Shown in pieces: positions 13,626-23,426 of a DNA stretch of 64,000 bases. Position 1 is the first letter of the stretch. Each line of letters starts with the position of its first letter. The notes beneath the pieces are model-generated. The model saw only the letters and a program-made list of their open reading frames with translations. It was not told the DNA's origin and made no database searches. Both the position numbers and the translations under genes were made by a program. The stretch is from Fictibacillus halophilus (lineage in GTDB: Bacteria; Bacillota; Bacilli; Bacillales; Fictibacillaceae): assembly GCF_016401385.1 (NCBI RefSeq), contig NZ_JAEACF010000001.1, forward strand, positions 2,232,001 to 2,296,000. Reading direction: 5' to 3'.

Positions 13626-16268
13626 TTATTTTGCTTCGAACCAGGAATTTCCCCAATTCACATCTACTTTTAATGGTACATCAAGTTCTACTGCTGATTC
13701 CATCACTTCGCAAACAATCTCTTCAAGTTTTTGCAACTCATGTTCTGGTACTTCAAAAATAAGTTCATCATGTACAGTGAGCAGCATTTTTGCTTCTAGT
13801 TTCTCATCTGTTAAACGCTGATCCATATCAACCATCGCTTTTTTAATGATATCTGCGGCAGTTCCTTGAATCGGCGTATTCATAGCTGTTCTCTCCGCGA
13901 AACTACGCAGGTTAAAGTTTCTGCTATTTATTTCAGGCAGATAACGTCGTCTATGAAGCAGAGTTGAAACAAAACCATTATGTTTTGCTTCAGAAACACT
14001 GTCCTTCATGTACTGCTGAACACCAGGGAAACTATCCAAATAGGACGCTATAAATTCCCCGGCTTCTTTCCTCGTGATACCGAGGCTTTGCGATAAGCCA
14101 TAGTCACTGATTCCGTATACGATACCAAAGTTAACAGCTTTAGCGTGTCTTCTCATTTCAGATGTAACTTCGCTTTCTTCTACATGAAAAACGTCCATGG
14201 CGGTTTTTGTATGAACATCCATTTCCGTCTTAAATGCTTCCATCAAGTTTTCATCTTGAGAGATATGAGCCAATACGCGCAGTTCGATCTGTGAATAATC
14301 CGCCGCAAGAATTTTCCAGCCAGGCTGTGATGCAACAAATGCATGTCTGATCTTTCTTCCAGCTTCTAAACGAATCGGGATGTTTTGAAGGTTTGGATCG
14401 ATAGAGCTCAGCCTTCCTGTTTGGGCAAGAACCTGGTTGAAGCGCGTATGAATCTTACCCGTATCTTCTTTTACTACTTTTAAAAGACCTTCAATATAAG
14501 TAGATCTTAACTTACCGAGCTGACGATAGATAAGGATCTTGTTAATGATCTCATGCTTGCCTTCTAACTTCTCTAATACATCAACAGAAGTTGAGTAACC
14601 CGTCTTGGTTTTCTTAACAGGAGGCAGGTTCAACTTCTCAAATAATATTTCACCCAATTGTTTAGGTGAGTTAATATTAAACGATACTCCAGCAAGTTCG
14701 TGAATATCTTTTTCAAGTGAAGTTAACTGTATATCTAAGTCAGCCCCCATTTTTTGCAGAGTATCTGATTTTACCTTTACGCCAAACTCTTCCATCTTGG
14801 CTAATACTAAAGCTAGTGGCATCTCTAACTGATAGAACAGATCACTTTGTTCATTTTCTTTTAACTTCTCATCTAGTAATTCACTCAATTGAAAAACAGT
14901 ATGAGCTTTTCTACAAAGATGTTCAGCAAGAACAGCTTCATCTTCTGGCAGCTTTTTCTTAGCACCTTTTCCATATACAGCTTCATTTACGTCTACATTA
15001 GACTTTCCATACTGCTTCGCAACATCTGCTACTTCATCTAAGTTTTCAGAAGGATTAAGCAGATACGAAGCGAGCTGAATATCAAATTCAATACCATTCA
15101 ACACGATTCCTTGCCCATGTAAGGCAACGTGTGCTCTCTTGGCATCAAACATTCTCTTCTTTTGATTCTCATCTTGCAGCCATTCCTGAAATTCTTCTGA
15201 TTGATCAGCAAGACTTGAAGGAATATAAAATGTTCCAGCATCATTACTTACAGCAAAACCATGAATTTTCGCTTTATGATAATCCTCAGTAAGCGTTTCT
15301 ACAATAAGAGATGAAGGGCTTTTTAACATATCAGCTTCAATCTTATTTACCGTTTTGAAAGTGAGCTCTTCTTTTTCTTCGTCCTGAAGAATTTCTTCAT
15401 CGCCACCCAATCGTTCGAGCAATGAATTGAATCCTAATTCTTTGAAAAGAGGAAATACAGAAGACGTTTCATAACCATCGTAATTCGTCTCTTCTAGACT
15501 GATATCAATAGGAGCTTCTTTCGTTATCGTAGCAAGCTCTTTACTCATGATGGCTTGCTCTTTATTCTCCGTTAACCGTTCTTTTAGCTTAGCACCTGAG
15601 ATCTCATCAATTGAATCTAGAACTTTTTCAATCGTGCCATATTGTTTGATCAATTTAATCGCAGTCTTTTCTCCAACACCAGGTACTCCTGGAATATTGT
15701 CGGAAGGGTCTCCCATAAGCCCCTTCATATCAATGATTTGATGGGGTGTAATTCCATACCGCTCGTTCACTTGTTCTACGGTATATGCCTCAACCTCAGT
15801 GATTCCTTTTCTAGTCAACACCACTTCGACATCAGGCGTAACGAGTTGAAGTAAGTCTTTATCACCCGTAAATACTTTCACATCCCAGTTTCCATCTGCA
15901 GCATAAGAAGCAAGTGTTCCAATAATGTCATCTGCTTCATAATTTTCAAGCTCATAACGCTTGATTTTAAATGCATCTAACAACTGTCTGATAAACGGAA
16001 ACTGCTCTGATAATTCCGGCGGGGTTTTCTGACGTCCACCTTTATATTCACCAAAAGTCTTATGGCGGAATGTTGTTTTCCCGGCATCAAAAGCAACGAG
16101 GATATGTGTAGGCTTCTCGTCTTCTAAAATCTTTAATAGCATTTGTGTGAAACCGTACACAGCGTTTGTATAAACACCTTTATCGTTGTTTAAAAGAGGT
16201 AGAGCAAAAAAAGCTCTGTATGCAATACTGTTTCCATCAATAAGTACTAATTTATTTGTTTTTGCCAA
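13626..16268 (-). CDS. polA: DNA polymerase I
   Basis: 880 residues. It fills gaps and removes RNA primers in replication and repair. The N-terminal 5'-3' exonuclease (1-290) has 'LIDGNSIAYRAFFALP' and the helix-hairpin 'GVPGVGEKTAIKLI'. The middle region (about 310-470) resembles the proofreading fold but lacks an intact set of acidic exonuclease residues, as in other Bacillus Pol I. The polymerase domain has motif A 'LAADYSQIELRVLAHIS', the O-helix 'RRHAKAVNFGIVYG' and motif C 'TVHDELIFEVP'. The start codon is TTG, eight bases after AGGAGG. Confidence 0.97.
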   Translation of the reverse strand: MAKTNKLVLIDGNSIAYRAFFALPLLNNDKGVYTNAVYGFTQMLLKILEDEKPTHILVAFDAGKTTFRHKTFGEYKGGRQKTPPELSEQFPFIRQLLDAFKIKRYELENYEADDIIGTLASYAADGNWDVKVFTGDKDLLQLVTPDVEVVLTRKGITEVEAYTVEQVNERYGITPHQIIDMKGLMGDPSDNIPGVPGVGEKTAIKLIKQYGTIEKVLDSIDEISGAKLKERLTENKEQAIMSKELATITKEAPIDISLEETNYDGYETSSVFPLFKELGFNSLLERLGGDEEILQDEEKEELTFKTVNKIEADMLKSPSSLIVETLTEDYHKAKIHGFAVSNDAGTFYIPSSLADQSEEFQEWLQDENQKKRMFDAKRAHVALHGQGIVLNGIEFDIQLASYLLNPSENLDEVADVAKQYGKSNVDVNEAVYGKGAKKKLPEDEAVLAEHLCRKAHTVFQLSELLDEKLKENEQSDLFYQLEMPLALVLAKMEEFGVKVKSDTLQKMGADLDIQLTSLEKDIHELAGVSFNINSPKQLGEILFEKLNLPPVKKTKTGYSTSVDVLEKLEGKHEIINKILIYRQLGKLRSTYIEGLLKVVKEDTGKIHTRFNQVLAQTGRLSSIDPNLQNIPIRLEAGRKIRHAFVASQPGWKILAADYSQIELRVLAHISQDENLMEAFKTEMDVHTKTAMDVFHVEESEVTSEMRRHAKAVNFGIVYGISDYGLSQSLGITRKEAGEFIASYLDSFPGVQQYMKDSVSEAKHNGFVSTLLHRRRYLPEINSRNFNLRSFAERTAMNTPIQGTAADIIKKAMVDMDQRLTDEKLEAKMLLTVHDELIFEVPEHELQKLEEIVCEVMESAVELDVPLKVDVNWGNSWFEAK

Positions 16269-16369
16269 GTCCGTAACCTCCTGATGACATTTCTTCTATC
16301 ATCTATTGTATCACGATGACAACCAGAAACAAAAAAGTAGGAACAGAGGAGCTCTTGGCCATAAAAAAG

Positions 16370-16394
16370 GCGAGAATCCATGATGGACTCTCGC
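16370..16394 (-). terminator. Terminator downstream of phoR
   Basis: GCGAGAgTCCA/TGGAtTCTCGC, eleven positions with one mismatch, followed on the minus strand by CTTTTTTATGG. A second weak hairpin (TTGTAA/TTACAA) overlaps the phoR stop near 16470. Confidence 0.8.
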
Positions 16395-16478
16395 TAAGGG
16401 GGTACTGAAAAAGGATACTTTAATCATAAGATAAAACTGTTAACTAAAGAAAACAAAGGTGTAAAAGAATTGTAAATC

Positions 16479-18206
16479 TTACAACTCAAACTTCTTCGGA
16501 AACAGAATCGTAAATTGAGAGCCTTCACCTGGCTTACTCTGAACTTCAATTGTTCCGTGATGAGCTTCTACAAGATGCTTTACGATTGCGAGCCCTAATC
16601 CAGTTCCTCCTGAATTTCTGCTTCTGGCTTTATCTACACGGTAAAACCGTTCGAATATTCGAGGAATCTCACTTTCCTTGATGCCGATTCCTGTATCTTT
16701 GATCAGCAACTTCACATGGTCTTTCAGTTCTTCCACCATTACATCTACACGACCACCAGCAGGCGTGTACGTTAAGCTGTTCGATACAAGGTTGATGATG
16801 ATTTGTTTCAGGCGAGGTGAATCTCCATCCATGACCGTTTCGCCTGTAACATCAATGGATAGAACAATCCCTTTCTTTTCAGCTTTTGGCAGAAGAATCT
16901 CAAAGGTCTCGTTTACTAAAGTCCCAAGATCAATAGATTGCGTTTCTAGGTGAAAACCTTGTTCACTTTTAGAAAGATCTAATAAGTCTTGGATAAGCGC
17001 CTGTAGTCGATCACTTTCGTTTAACATGATCGTTAGAAATTTATTCCTAAACTCTTCATTTTCACCTGCACCGTCTAATAAAGTCTCAGCAAACCCTTTT
17101 AAAGAAGTAATCGGCGTTTTAAGTTCATGTGATACATTTGCCACAAAATCTTTTCTTACTTGCTCAAGTTTCTTAAGCTCAGTAATATCGTGAAAAACAA
17201 GCACGATGCCTTTAAGCTTACCTCTTGCGTTCATGACAGGCGCACTATAGACATCGAAATGTTTTGTATCAATGTGAATAGGAATAACCGTGTTTCTTCT
17301 TACTTTTTTTTCAGTTAAATACGTTTCTTTCACAATATCCTTGATGGATGTGTAAGGAAACACTTCATAAAAGAGATGACCCGTCCAATAATCTGCATGT
17401 TCTTTAAACAGTTCTTTGAACGTTTTGTTTACTAAGTTGATATAGCCATTTTTATCAATAAGAATAAGTCCGCTTCCCATGTTTTCAATCAATGTTATCA
17501 ATCGGTCGTGCTGTGCTTCTTGTGACTTTGTCATCTTCTCTAAGTTTCGTGCTAACACGTTTAAGGAATAGTTTAGCTCTCCAATATCTTCCCCAAAGTA
17601 TTCATATGTTCTGGCTTTAAAGTTTCCTTTAGCAAGCTCTTTTGCAGTCTGAGTAGCCTCATCTACAGGTCTAACAATCTTATGAATCACTTTAAGAGAT
17701 ACGTAAAGAATAATGATAAAACAGATAAGGAAACCGATCGACATCATGATCCAAATCGATCTCTCTTCCGATTCCGCTGCACCTTCTGGAATTACGACCT
17801 GAATATACCCCGACTCGTCTCTCTTTTTTAACGTATAGTACAATTTTCCATTTTTATTCTTTTGAGCTAGTTTATCACTTTTCGGTACACTCTCTTTTTT
17901 AAATAGAGACATATTTCTTGGACTATTCGGGTCAGATGTATATTTCACGTTCCAATCTGAATCTAGAACATAGATTTCACCATCAAGATCTTTAGAAGCC
18001 GTTCTTAATAAACTTCTGATTACTAGCTGTGATTTCTCTGTCTTGAGGACTTGTTCGATCAAGCTTAATTCACCTTTATAGAAAGCTTCCCGTTTATCTT
18101 TCACACTATGATGAACAATGTTCCCCATAATTAGAGCTAATAAAATAAAAACCAATAAAATACCGAGCAGGAAAAAAGTTAGTACTCGGTTCTTAAAATC
18201 ATGCAT
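16479..18206 (-). CDS. phoR: Phosphate-starvation sensor histidine kinase PhoR
   Basis: 575 residues, inner-membrane kinase of the PhoP-PhoR system. Two membrane helices (about 10-32 and 150-172) bracket a PAS-like extracellular sensor. Then come a HAMP linker ('RPVDEATQTAKELAKGN'), a cytoplasmic PAS domain (about 235-340), the phospho-acceptor H-box 'VANVSHELKTPITSLKGF', and the ATPase with the G2 box 'GGTGLGLAIVKHL'. The start overlaps the phoP stop by one base (TAATG), so the pair is translationally coupled. In B. subtilis the signal is teichoic-acid biosynthesis state under phosphate limitation. Confidence 0.95.
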   Translation of the reverse strand: MHDFKNRVLTFFLLGILLVFILLALIMGNIVHHSVKDKREAFYKGELSLIEQVLKTEKSQLVIRSLLRTASKDLDGEIYVLDSDWNVKYTSDPNSPRNMSLFKKESVPKSDKLAQKNKNGKLYYTLKKRDESGYIQVVIPEGAAESEERSIWIMMSIGFLICFIIILYVSLKVIHKIVRPVDEATQTAKELAKGNFKARTYEYFGEDIGELNYSLNVLARNLEKMTKSQEAQHDRLITLIENMGSGLILIDKNGYINLVNKTFKELFKEHADYWTGHLFYEVFPYTSIKDIVKETYLTEKKVRRNTVIPIHIDTKHFDVYSAPVMNARGKLKGIVLVFHDITELKKLEQVRKDFVANVSHELKTPITSLKGFAETLLDGAGENEEFRNKFLTIMLNESDRLQALIQDLLDLSKSEQGFHLETQSIDLGTLVNETFEILLPKAEKKGIVLSIDVTGETVMDGDSPRLKQIIINLVSNSLTYTPAGGRVDVMVEELKDHVKLLIKDTGIGIKESEIPRIFERFYRVDKARSRNSGGTGLGLAIVKHLVEAHHGTIEVQSKPGEGSQFTILFPKKFEL

Positions 18207-18919
18207 TATTGAGGCTCCTCTAGCTTATAACCTAATCCCCTTATGGTTTTAATATAAATTGGCTTACGTGTATTATTCTCGATTTTCTCTCTTAGATGAC
18301 TGATATGAACATCAACAATTCGTGTGTCACCTACAAAATCATAGTTCCAAACTGCAGAAAGCAGCTGTTCCCTTGATAGAACACGACTCTTATGTCTAGC
18401 AAGATAAACGAGTAGTTCAAATTCTTTTGGTGTAAGTTCTAGTGCTTTTTCCTTGAAATATGCTTCATAGTTTTCTGGATAAATATCTACTTCACCAATC
18501 TTAAGGTGTTCTACTTCTTCTTTTTTCTTTTCTGATTCTGTATTAACTGATGTTGACCTGCGGAGGATTGCCTTCACCCTTGCAACCACCTCTCTTGGAC
18601 TGAACGGTTTCGTCATATAATCATCCGCGCCCAACTCAAGGCCTAACACTTTATCAAACTCATCATCCTTAGCCGTTAACATGAGAATAGGAATATTTAA
18701 TTTTCTTAGACGGAGTTCTTTACATACTTCTATTCCATCCATTTCCGGCAGCATAAGGTCTAATATGATTAGATTAGGTTCTTCACTTTCCGCTTTTTCT
18801 AATCCACTCTTGCCATCCATTGCCGTAACTACTTGAAATCCTGCTTGTTCTAAGTTAAATTGCAACAATGTTGAGATCGAAATTTCATCTTCTACTACGA
18901 GTAACTTTTGGCTCATCAT
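18206..18919 (-). CDS. phoP: Phosphate response regulator PhoP
   Basis: 237 residues, OmpR-family. The receiver domain has the acidic pair in 'VVEDE', phospho-acceptor Asp54 in 'IILDLMLPEMDG' and Lys in 'MTKPFSPRE'. The C-terminal winged helix (about 135-235) ends 'YIKTIRGLGYKLEEP', as in B. subtilis PhoP. Either of two adjacent ATGs could start; AAGGTGG lies 4 or 7 bases upstream, slightly favouring the second (18916). It should bind TT(A/C/T)A(C/T)A repeats spaced 11 bp apart; such an array lies upstream. Confidence 0.96.
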   Translation of the reverse strand: MMSQKLLVVEDEISISTLLQFNLEQAGFQVVTAMDGKSGLEKAESEEPNLIILDLMLPEMDGIEVCKELRLRKLNIPILMLTAKDDEFDKVLGLELGADDYMTKPFSPREVVARVKAILRRSTSVNTESEKKKEEVEHLKIGEVDIYPENYEAYFKEKALELTPKEFELLVYLARHKSRVLSREQLLSAVWNYDFVGDTRIVDVHISHLREKIENNTRKPIYIKTIRGLGYKLEEPQ

Positions 18920-18950
18920 ATTCCCACCTTTTTACGACTTGTACAAATTC

Positions 18951-18980
18951 ATCATACTATTTTTTTTATAGTGTGTACAA
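18951..18980 (-). promoter_or_regulatory. Predicted sigma-A promoter of phoPR
   Basis: On the minus strand TTGTAC (18980-18975), 18-base spacer, TATGAT (18956-18951), about 30 bases before the phoP start. It lies 25 bases from a tandem PhoP box, fitting autoregulation. Confidence 0.55.
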
Positions 18981-19004
18981 AAATCGCAAAATTTTCATAG
19001 TGGC

Positions 19005-19032
19005 TTTACATATCCTTAATATTTCTTTTACA
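19005..19032 (+). promoter_or_regulatory. Tandem PhoP boxes upstream of phoP
   Basis: TTTACA-N5-TTAATA-N5-TTTACA on the plus strand: three hexamers of the PhoP consensus type TT(A/C/T)A(C/T)A, the middle one imperfect, in exact 11-bp register. The array lies just upstream of the predicted phoPR promoter, on the template strand. Confidence 0.5.
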
Positions 19033-19084
19033 TTTGAAGGGATTTTTTGTATTTTTTGTTTGAATAAGGCGTTTTATAAAAAAT

Positions 19085-19106
19085 AAACCTTTCATATGAA
19101 AGGTTT
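19085..19106 (-). terminator. Terminator after the MaoC-like gene
   Basis: A perfect 22-base palindrome, AAACCTTTCAT and its complement, overlapping the stop codon at 19105 and followed by ATTTTTT-type sequence on the minus strand. Confidence 0.65.
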
Positions 19107-19581
19107 AGAAATTTTCCATTGTATTAGATGTGATGGATTTTGGAGCATATGGAGGACAAACTTGCAAAGTGCTCTTCAAAACTTCAATGCCCTCCTCATT
19201 TTCCGCTCTAACGATCATATGAACAATATGCTTATCTCTATTCACTTCAGTAATTTCAAATAAAAAAGTTAATTTGGAATAATGATAAACGGGTTTAATA
19301 AATGTGAAACTAGACTCTACGATAGAGCTTCCTGGACCTGGTAAATATTTGGATACAGCCGATGTCACCATTCCCATCAACATAATCTGAGGAACGACTG
19401 GCTTTTTATAAGGTGTCAATGTTGCGTAATCGTGTTGGATGAATAGTGGGTTATTGTCGTTTGTTAAACCTAAATACAAAAGAAGATCTTTATCTTCTAT
19501 CGTTTCTTGCATCTCTAGTTTTTCCCCAGCTTGAATCTCATCTATTTTTCTTCCAAGTTTTCGTTTTTTTCCGATCAGCAT
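19105..19581 (-). CDS. MaoC-like hotdog-fold protein
   Basis: 158 residues, hotdog fold. The hydratase-like motif region 'YLGLTNDNNPLFIQHDYA' (about 53-70) resembles the D-X4-H hydratase motif of MaoC/(R)-specific enoyl-CoA hydratases, here with Asn-Asp-Asn-Pro and His. The next segment, 'YKKPVVPQIMLMGMVTSAVSKYLPGPG', fits the substrate-tunnel helix. It probably handles an acyl-CoA thioester, but no substrate can be named. No membrane segments. It lies between mdh and phoP on the same strand, a position also seen in some Bacillus. Confidence 0.75.
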   Translation of the reverse strand: MLIGKKRKLGRKIDEIQAGEKLEMQETIEDKDLLLYLGLTNDNNPLFIQHDYATLTPYKKPVVPQIMLMGMVTSAVSKYLPGPGSSIVESSFTFIKPVYHYSKLTFLFEITEVNRDKHIVHMIVRAENEEGIEVLKSTLQVCPPYAPKSITSNTMENF

Positions 19582-19630
19582 TTAATGACCCCCTCTTGAT
19601 GATAACGCTTTCATAAATAATAGGAGAAAA

Positions 19631-19652
19631 GATTCGGGGATTTGCCCGAATC
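19631..19652 (-). terminator. Terminator after mdh
   Basis: GATTCGGG/CCCGAATC, eight perfect pairs with a 6-base loop, followed on the minus strand by TTTTCTCC, just after the mdh stop. Confidence 0.8.
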
Positions 19653-19662
19653 TCTCACACGT

Positions 19663-20601
19663 TTATGCTAATACTTTCATAACTGATTTAACAGATTCAG
19701 CTGATTGATCAAGCGCAGCTTTCTCTTCTGCTGTTAGCTCAAGTTCAATGATTTCTTCTAGACCGCCACCGCCAAGTATCGTTGGAACGCCGAGACAAAT
19801 ACCATCGTAACCATATTCACCCTCTAAAAAGGCGATTGAAGGAAGCACTCTACGTTGGTCTTTAACGATTGCTTCTACCATCTCAACTAAAGAAGCGGCT
19901 GGTGCATAATAAGCAGATCCGTTACCTAAAAGATTAACGATTTCCCCTCCACCTTTACGTGTGCGCTCAACAATAGCATCTAAACGCTCTTTAGAGATTA
20001 ATTTTTCTAAAGGAATCCCACCTGCGTAAGAGTAACGCACAAGTGGCACCATGTCGTCTCCGTGACCACCAAGAACAAAACCAGTAACATCTTTTACAGA
20101 TACGTTAAGCTCCATAGCAACAAACGTACGGAAACGTGCTGTATCGAGTATTCCGGATTGTCCGATTACACGGCTTTTCGGAAAACCTGATTCTTTTAAT
20201 ACCGTGTAAGTCATGGCATCGACTGGATTTGTTAAAACGATAATCGTGCAATCTGGAGAATGTTTAACGATCTCCTTCGTTACGCTCTTCATAATTCCAG
20301 CGTTTGTGTTTACAAGATCATCACGACTCATACCTGGCTTACGAGCAATTCCCGCGGTTATAACAACTACATCAGATTCTGCCGTGTCTGCATAATCGCT
20401 CGTCCCAGTAATCGATGCATCAAAACCTTGAACAGGACTTGCTTCCATCATGTCAAGCGCCTTACCTTTAGTAGGGTTTTCCATTTGAGGAATATCAACT
20501 AATACTACATCCCCAACTTCTTTTTGTCCTAAGATAAAAGCCGTTGTCGCTCCTGTAAATCCTCCACCAATAACCGAAATCTTTTTTCGTTTGTTAGCCA
20601 T
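19663..20601 (-). CDS. mdh: Malate dehydrogenase
   Basis: 312 residues. NAD-dependent oxidation of malate to oxaloacetate in the TCA cycle. The Rossmann motif '[18 protein letters not shown]' is at the N-terminus; the Asp of 'VVLVDIPQ' selects NAD. The substrate loop '[16 protein letters not shown]' and catalytic His in '[14 protein letters not shown]' are intact. It belongs to the lactate dehydrogenase-like MDH type usual in Bacillus. It lies 76 bases after icd, in the order citZ-icd-mdh known from B. subtilis. Confidence 0.97.
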   Translation of the reverse strand: MANKRKKISVIGGGFTGATTAFILGQKEVGDVVLVDIPQMENPTKGKALDMMEASPVQGFDASITGTSDYADTAESDVVVITAGIARKPGMSRDDLVNTNAGIMKSVTKEIVKHSPDCTIIVLTNPVDAMTYTVLKESGFPKSRVIGQSGILDTARFRTFVAMELNVSVKDVTGFVLGGHGDDMVPLVRYSYAGGIPLEKLISKERLDAIVERTRKGGGEIVNLLGNGSAYYAPAASLVEMVEAIVKDQRRVLPSIAFLEGEYGYDGICLGVPTILGGGGLEEIIELELTAEEKAALDQSAESVKSVMKVLA

Positions 20602-20649
20602 GTCTTTCCCTCCAGGAACAGTTTAAAAAAACATAAAATATGTTGAGAA

Positions 20650-20670
20650 GACCCCTTATTAAAAGGGGTC
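20650..20670 (-). terminator. Terminator-like hairpin between icd and mdh
   Basis: GACCCCTT/AAGGGGTC, eight pairs with a 5-base loop, followed on the minus strand by TTCTCAACATATTTT. Without a long T-run it may only attenuate read-through from icd into mdh. Confidence 0.6.
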
Positions 20671-20677
20671 AGTTAGA

Positions 20678-21946
20678 TTACATGTTTTTGATTAGTTCGT
20701 CAGCAAACTCAGAACATTTAACTTCTGTAGCGCCGTCCATCAAACGTGCAAAGTCGTAAGTTACAACTTTACTTGCGATTGTGTTTTCCATAGAAGAAAG
20801 TACTAATTTAGCAGCTTCTCCCCACCCTAGATGTTCAAGCATCAACACACCTGAAAGAATAACAGATGATGGGTTTACTTTATCAAGACCAGCGTATTTT
20901 GGAGCAGTACCATGAGTTGCTTCAAAGATTGCATGTCCTGTTTCGTAGTTGATGTTTGCACCTGGTGCGATACCGATACCACCAACTTGTGCAGCAAGAG
21001 CATCAGAGATGTAATCTCCATTTAAGTTCATCGTTGCTACTACATCAAACTCAGCTGGACGAGTTAAGATTTGTTGTAAGAAGATATCAGCGATAGAGTC
21101 CTTAACAATGATCTTACCTGCTGCTTCAGCATCTGCTTGAGCTTTGTTTGCAGCATCTTTTCCGCTTTCTTCAACAATGCGGTCATACTGAGCCCATGTG
21201 AATACTTTATCACCAAACTCAGCTTCAGCTAACTCATAACCCCAGTTCTTGAAAGCACCCTCTGTATACTTCATGATGTTTCCTTTATGAACAAGCGTTA
21301 CACTCTTACGTCCTTCGTTGATCGCATACTGAATAGCTGCACGAACTAGACGTTGAGTACCTTCTGAAGAAACAGGCTTAATACCGATACCTGAAGTTTC
21401 AGGGAAACGGATTTTGTTAGCACCCATCTCATCTTGTAGGAACTGAATCAATTTTTTAACTTCATCAGATCCACTTGCATACTCGATACCAGCATAAATA
21501 TCTTCTGTATTCTCACGGAAAATAACCATGTTTGTATCTTCAGGGCGTTTTACTGGTGAAGGCACACCTTTGAAGTATTGAACTGGACGAAGACAAGTAA
21601 ATAGATCTAACTCTTGTCTTAGTGCAACGTTTAAAGAACGGATTCCTCCGCCTACTGGCGTTGTTAATGGTCCTTTAATCGCAATTATGTAATCGCGAAT
21701 CACATCAAGTGTTTCTGCAGGAAGCCACTCACCTGTTTGGTTAAACGCTTTTTCTCCTGCTAAAACTTCTTTCCATACGATCTTTTTCTCACCGTTATAT
21801 GCTTTTTCAACAGCAGCTTCTAAAACACGTGAAGCGGCAGCCCAAATATCAGGACCAGTACCGTCACCCTCAATGAAAGGGATCACCGGTTGATTTGGTA
21901 CGTTTAATACACCATTGTCGACTGTAATACGTTCTCCGTTAGACAT
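20678..21946 (-). CDS. icd: Isocitrate dehydrogenase (NADP)
   Basis: 422 residues. Oxidative decarboxylation of isocitrate to 2-oxoglutarate, yielding NADPH. The substrate site '[16 protein letters not shown]' contains the Ser that kinases target in enteric bacteria. Metal ligands lie in '[16 protein letters not shown]', and the NADP segment '[18 protein letters not shown]' includes the Lys/Tyr-type signature of the NADP form. Length and the Bacillus-type insertion agree with B. subtilis CitC. It sits between citZ and mdh. Confidence 0.97.
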   Translation of the reverse strand: MSNGERITVDNGVLNVPNQPVIPFIEGDGTGPDIWAAASRVLEAAVEKAYNGEKKIVWKEVLAGEKAFNQTGEWLPAETLDVIRDYIIAIKGPLTTPVGGGIRSLNVALRQELDLFTCLRPVQYFKGVPSPVKRPEDTNMVIFRENTEDIYAGIEYASGSDEVKKLIQFLQDEMGANKIRFPETSGIGIKPVSSEGTQRLVRAAIQYAINEGRKSVTLVHKGNIMKYTEGAFKNWGYELAEAEFGDKVFTWAQYDRIVEESGKDAANKAQADAEAAGKIIVKDSIADIFLQQILTRPAEFDVVATMNLNGDYISDALAAQVGGIGIAPGANINYETGHAIFEATHGTAPKYAGLDKVNPSSVILSGVLMLEHLGWGEAAKLVLSSMENTIASKVVTYDFARLMDGATEVKCSEFADELIKNM

Positions 21947-22008
21947 TTCTAAATTCCTCCTAATTCTTGTATTGCATGTACTATACTAGTCTACTAAAAA
22001 ACATAGGG

Positions 22009-22036
22009 AAAAGAGAAGAAGAATCCCTTCTCTTTT
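22009..22036 (-). terminator. Terminator between citZ and icd
   Basis: AAAGAGAAG/CTTCTCTTT, nine pairs, with T-rich sequence on the minus strand (TCTTTTCCC). Just after the citZ stop. Confidence 0.6.
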
Positions 22037-22061
22037 TAAGATATAACCTATCGTTTTTATA

Positions 22062-23177
22062 TTATCTTTGTTCTAAAGCAACATATTGCTGCATGTCAGG
22101 TCCGATATATTCAGCACGAGGGCGAATTAAACGGTTGTTTTCGTATTGTTCTAAGATATGTGCAATCCAACCCGAAACACGGCTGATCGCGAAGATTGGC
22201 GTGAATAGATCATGGTCGATACCTAAGCTGTGGTAAACACTAGCAGAATAGAAGTCTACGTTCGGCAACAAGCCCTTTTTCTGCTTAAGCGTCTCATCAA
22301 TCTTAACGCTCATCGTGTACCATTTCTCTTCACCTGTGATAGATGTTAGCTGTTTAGACATTTCACGCAAGTGTTTTGCACGTGGATCGCCGTTCTTGTA
22401 TACACGGTGACCGAAGCCCATAATCTTTTGTTTGTTCTCAATCGCGTTATCTAAATAAGATTCTACGTTTGCTTCCTCGCCAATCTCAGAAAGCATCTTC
22501 ATTACTTGTTCGTTTGCTCCACCATGAAGTGGTCCTTTTAAAGCACCGATCGCTGCTGTGATTCCTGAATAGATATCAGAAAGTGTTGCAACACATACAC
22601 GTGCAGTGAACGTGGATGCATTTAGCTCATGGTCAGCATGTAATACTAATGCTTTGTTAAAAGCAGTTTCAGAAATTTCATCAGGCTCTTTGCCTGTAAG
22701 CATATATAGGAAGTTAGCTGCATAGCTAAGTTCTTTTTTAGGAGCAATAGGATCTTTTCCTTCCCTAATACGTGCAAATGCCGTTACAAGTGATGACATC
22801 TGTGCTTGAAGACGGATGGCTTTTTTGTAGTTTCCATCTGTAGACATATCCTCTGCTTCTGGATCATACATCGCTAATGTTGACACGATTGTACGCAATA
22901 CAGTCATAGGATGTGTATTCTTCAAAGGAAGCGATTTCATTTGTTCCAACAATTCTGCAGGCAGCTCACTAGCCTCAGCAAGTTCTGATTTAAATGATTC
23001 TAATTCAGATTGGGAAGGTAGTTTACCATTCCATAGCAAGTATACAACTTCCTCAAAAGTTGCATGTTCAGCTAAGTCATCAATGCTATATCCTCTATAG
23101 GTTAATACATCGTCAATGATAGAGCTGACAGAAGATGTCGTTGCAACAATTCCTTCTAATCCTCTTGTAGCTGTCAT
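22062..23177 (-). CDS. citZ: Citrate synthase
   Basis: 371 residues. Condenses acetyl-CoA and oxaloacetate to citrate at the entry of the TCA cycle. Catalytic segments: 'LHADHELNASTF' (His), 'GPLHGGANEQVMKML' (His), and 'GFGHRVYKNGDPRAKHL' followed by the Asp in 'NVDFYSASVYHSLGI'. Size matches the short Gram-positive type. GGAGAG precedes the ATG. In B. subtilis, citZ is repressed by CcpC and CcpA; a weak cre-like stretch, TGTAAGCTCTTTCT, lies about 75 bases upstream but lacks the central CG, so regulation here is not shown. Confidence 0.97.
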   Translation of the reverse strand: MTATRGLEGIVATTSSVSSIIDDVLTYRGYSIDDLAEHATFEEVVYLLWNGKLPSQSELESFKSELAEASELPAELLEQMKSLPLKNTHPMTVLRTIVSTLAMYDPEAEDMSTDGNYKKAIRLQAQMSSLVTAFARIREGKDPIAPKKELSYAANFLYMLTGKEPDEISETAFNKALVLHADHELNASTFTARVCVATLSDIYSGITAAIGALKGPLHGGANEQVMKMLSEIGEEANVESYLDNAIENKQKIMGFGHRVYKNGDPRAKHLREMSKQLTSITGEEKWYTMSVKIDETLKQKKGLLPNVDFYSASVYHSLGIDHDLFTPIFAISRVSGWIAHILEQYENNRLIRPRAEYIGPDMQQYVALEQR

Positions 23178-23268
23178 GGCTATCTCTCCTTTTTTTCTGT
23201 TATTCTCTCTTCTCCTTTAATTGTTTCACTTTTTAAAAAATAGAAAGAGCTTACATTTCCCTTTTATT

Positions 23269-23306
23269 AAAAAAGTTGGATTCAAGGTTACATTCCCAAC
23301 TTTTTT
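23269..23306 (-). terminator. Terminator after the DUF441 gene
   Basis: AAAAAAGTTGG/CCAACTTTTTT, eleven perfect pairs with a 16-base loop, A/T arms suiting both directions. It separates the DUF441 gene from citZ. Confidence 0.8.
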
Positions 23307-23426
23307 AATCTCAAAACTGAGACTTGAAAAATGAAAGACTATTTAAAGGAAATGGGACATACACATCAATTATAAACAATAATCTGATATTTGTGAACGG
23401 ATATCACTTATTTCGTGCGGAAAGCG

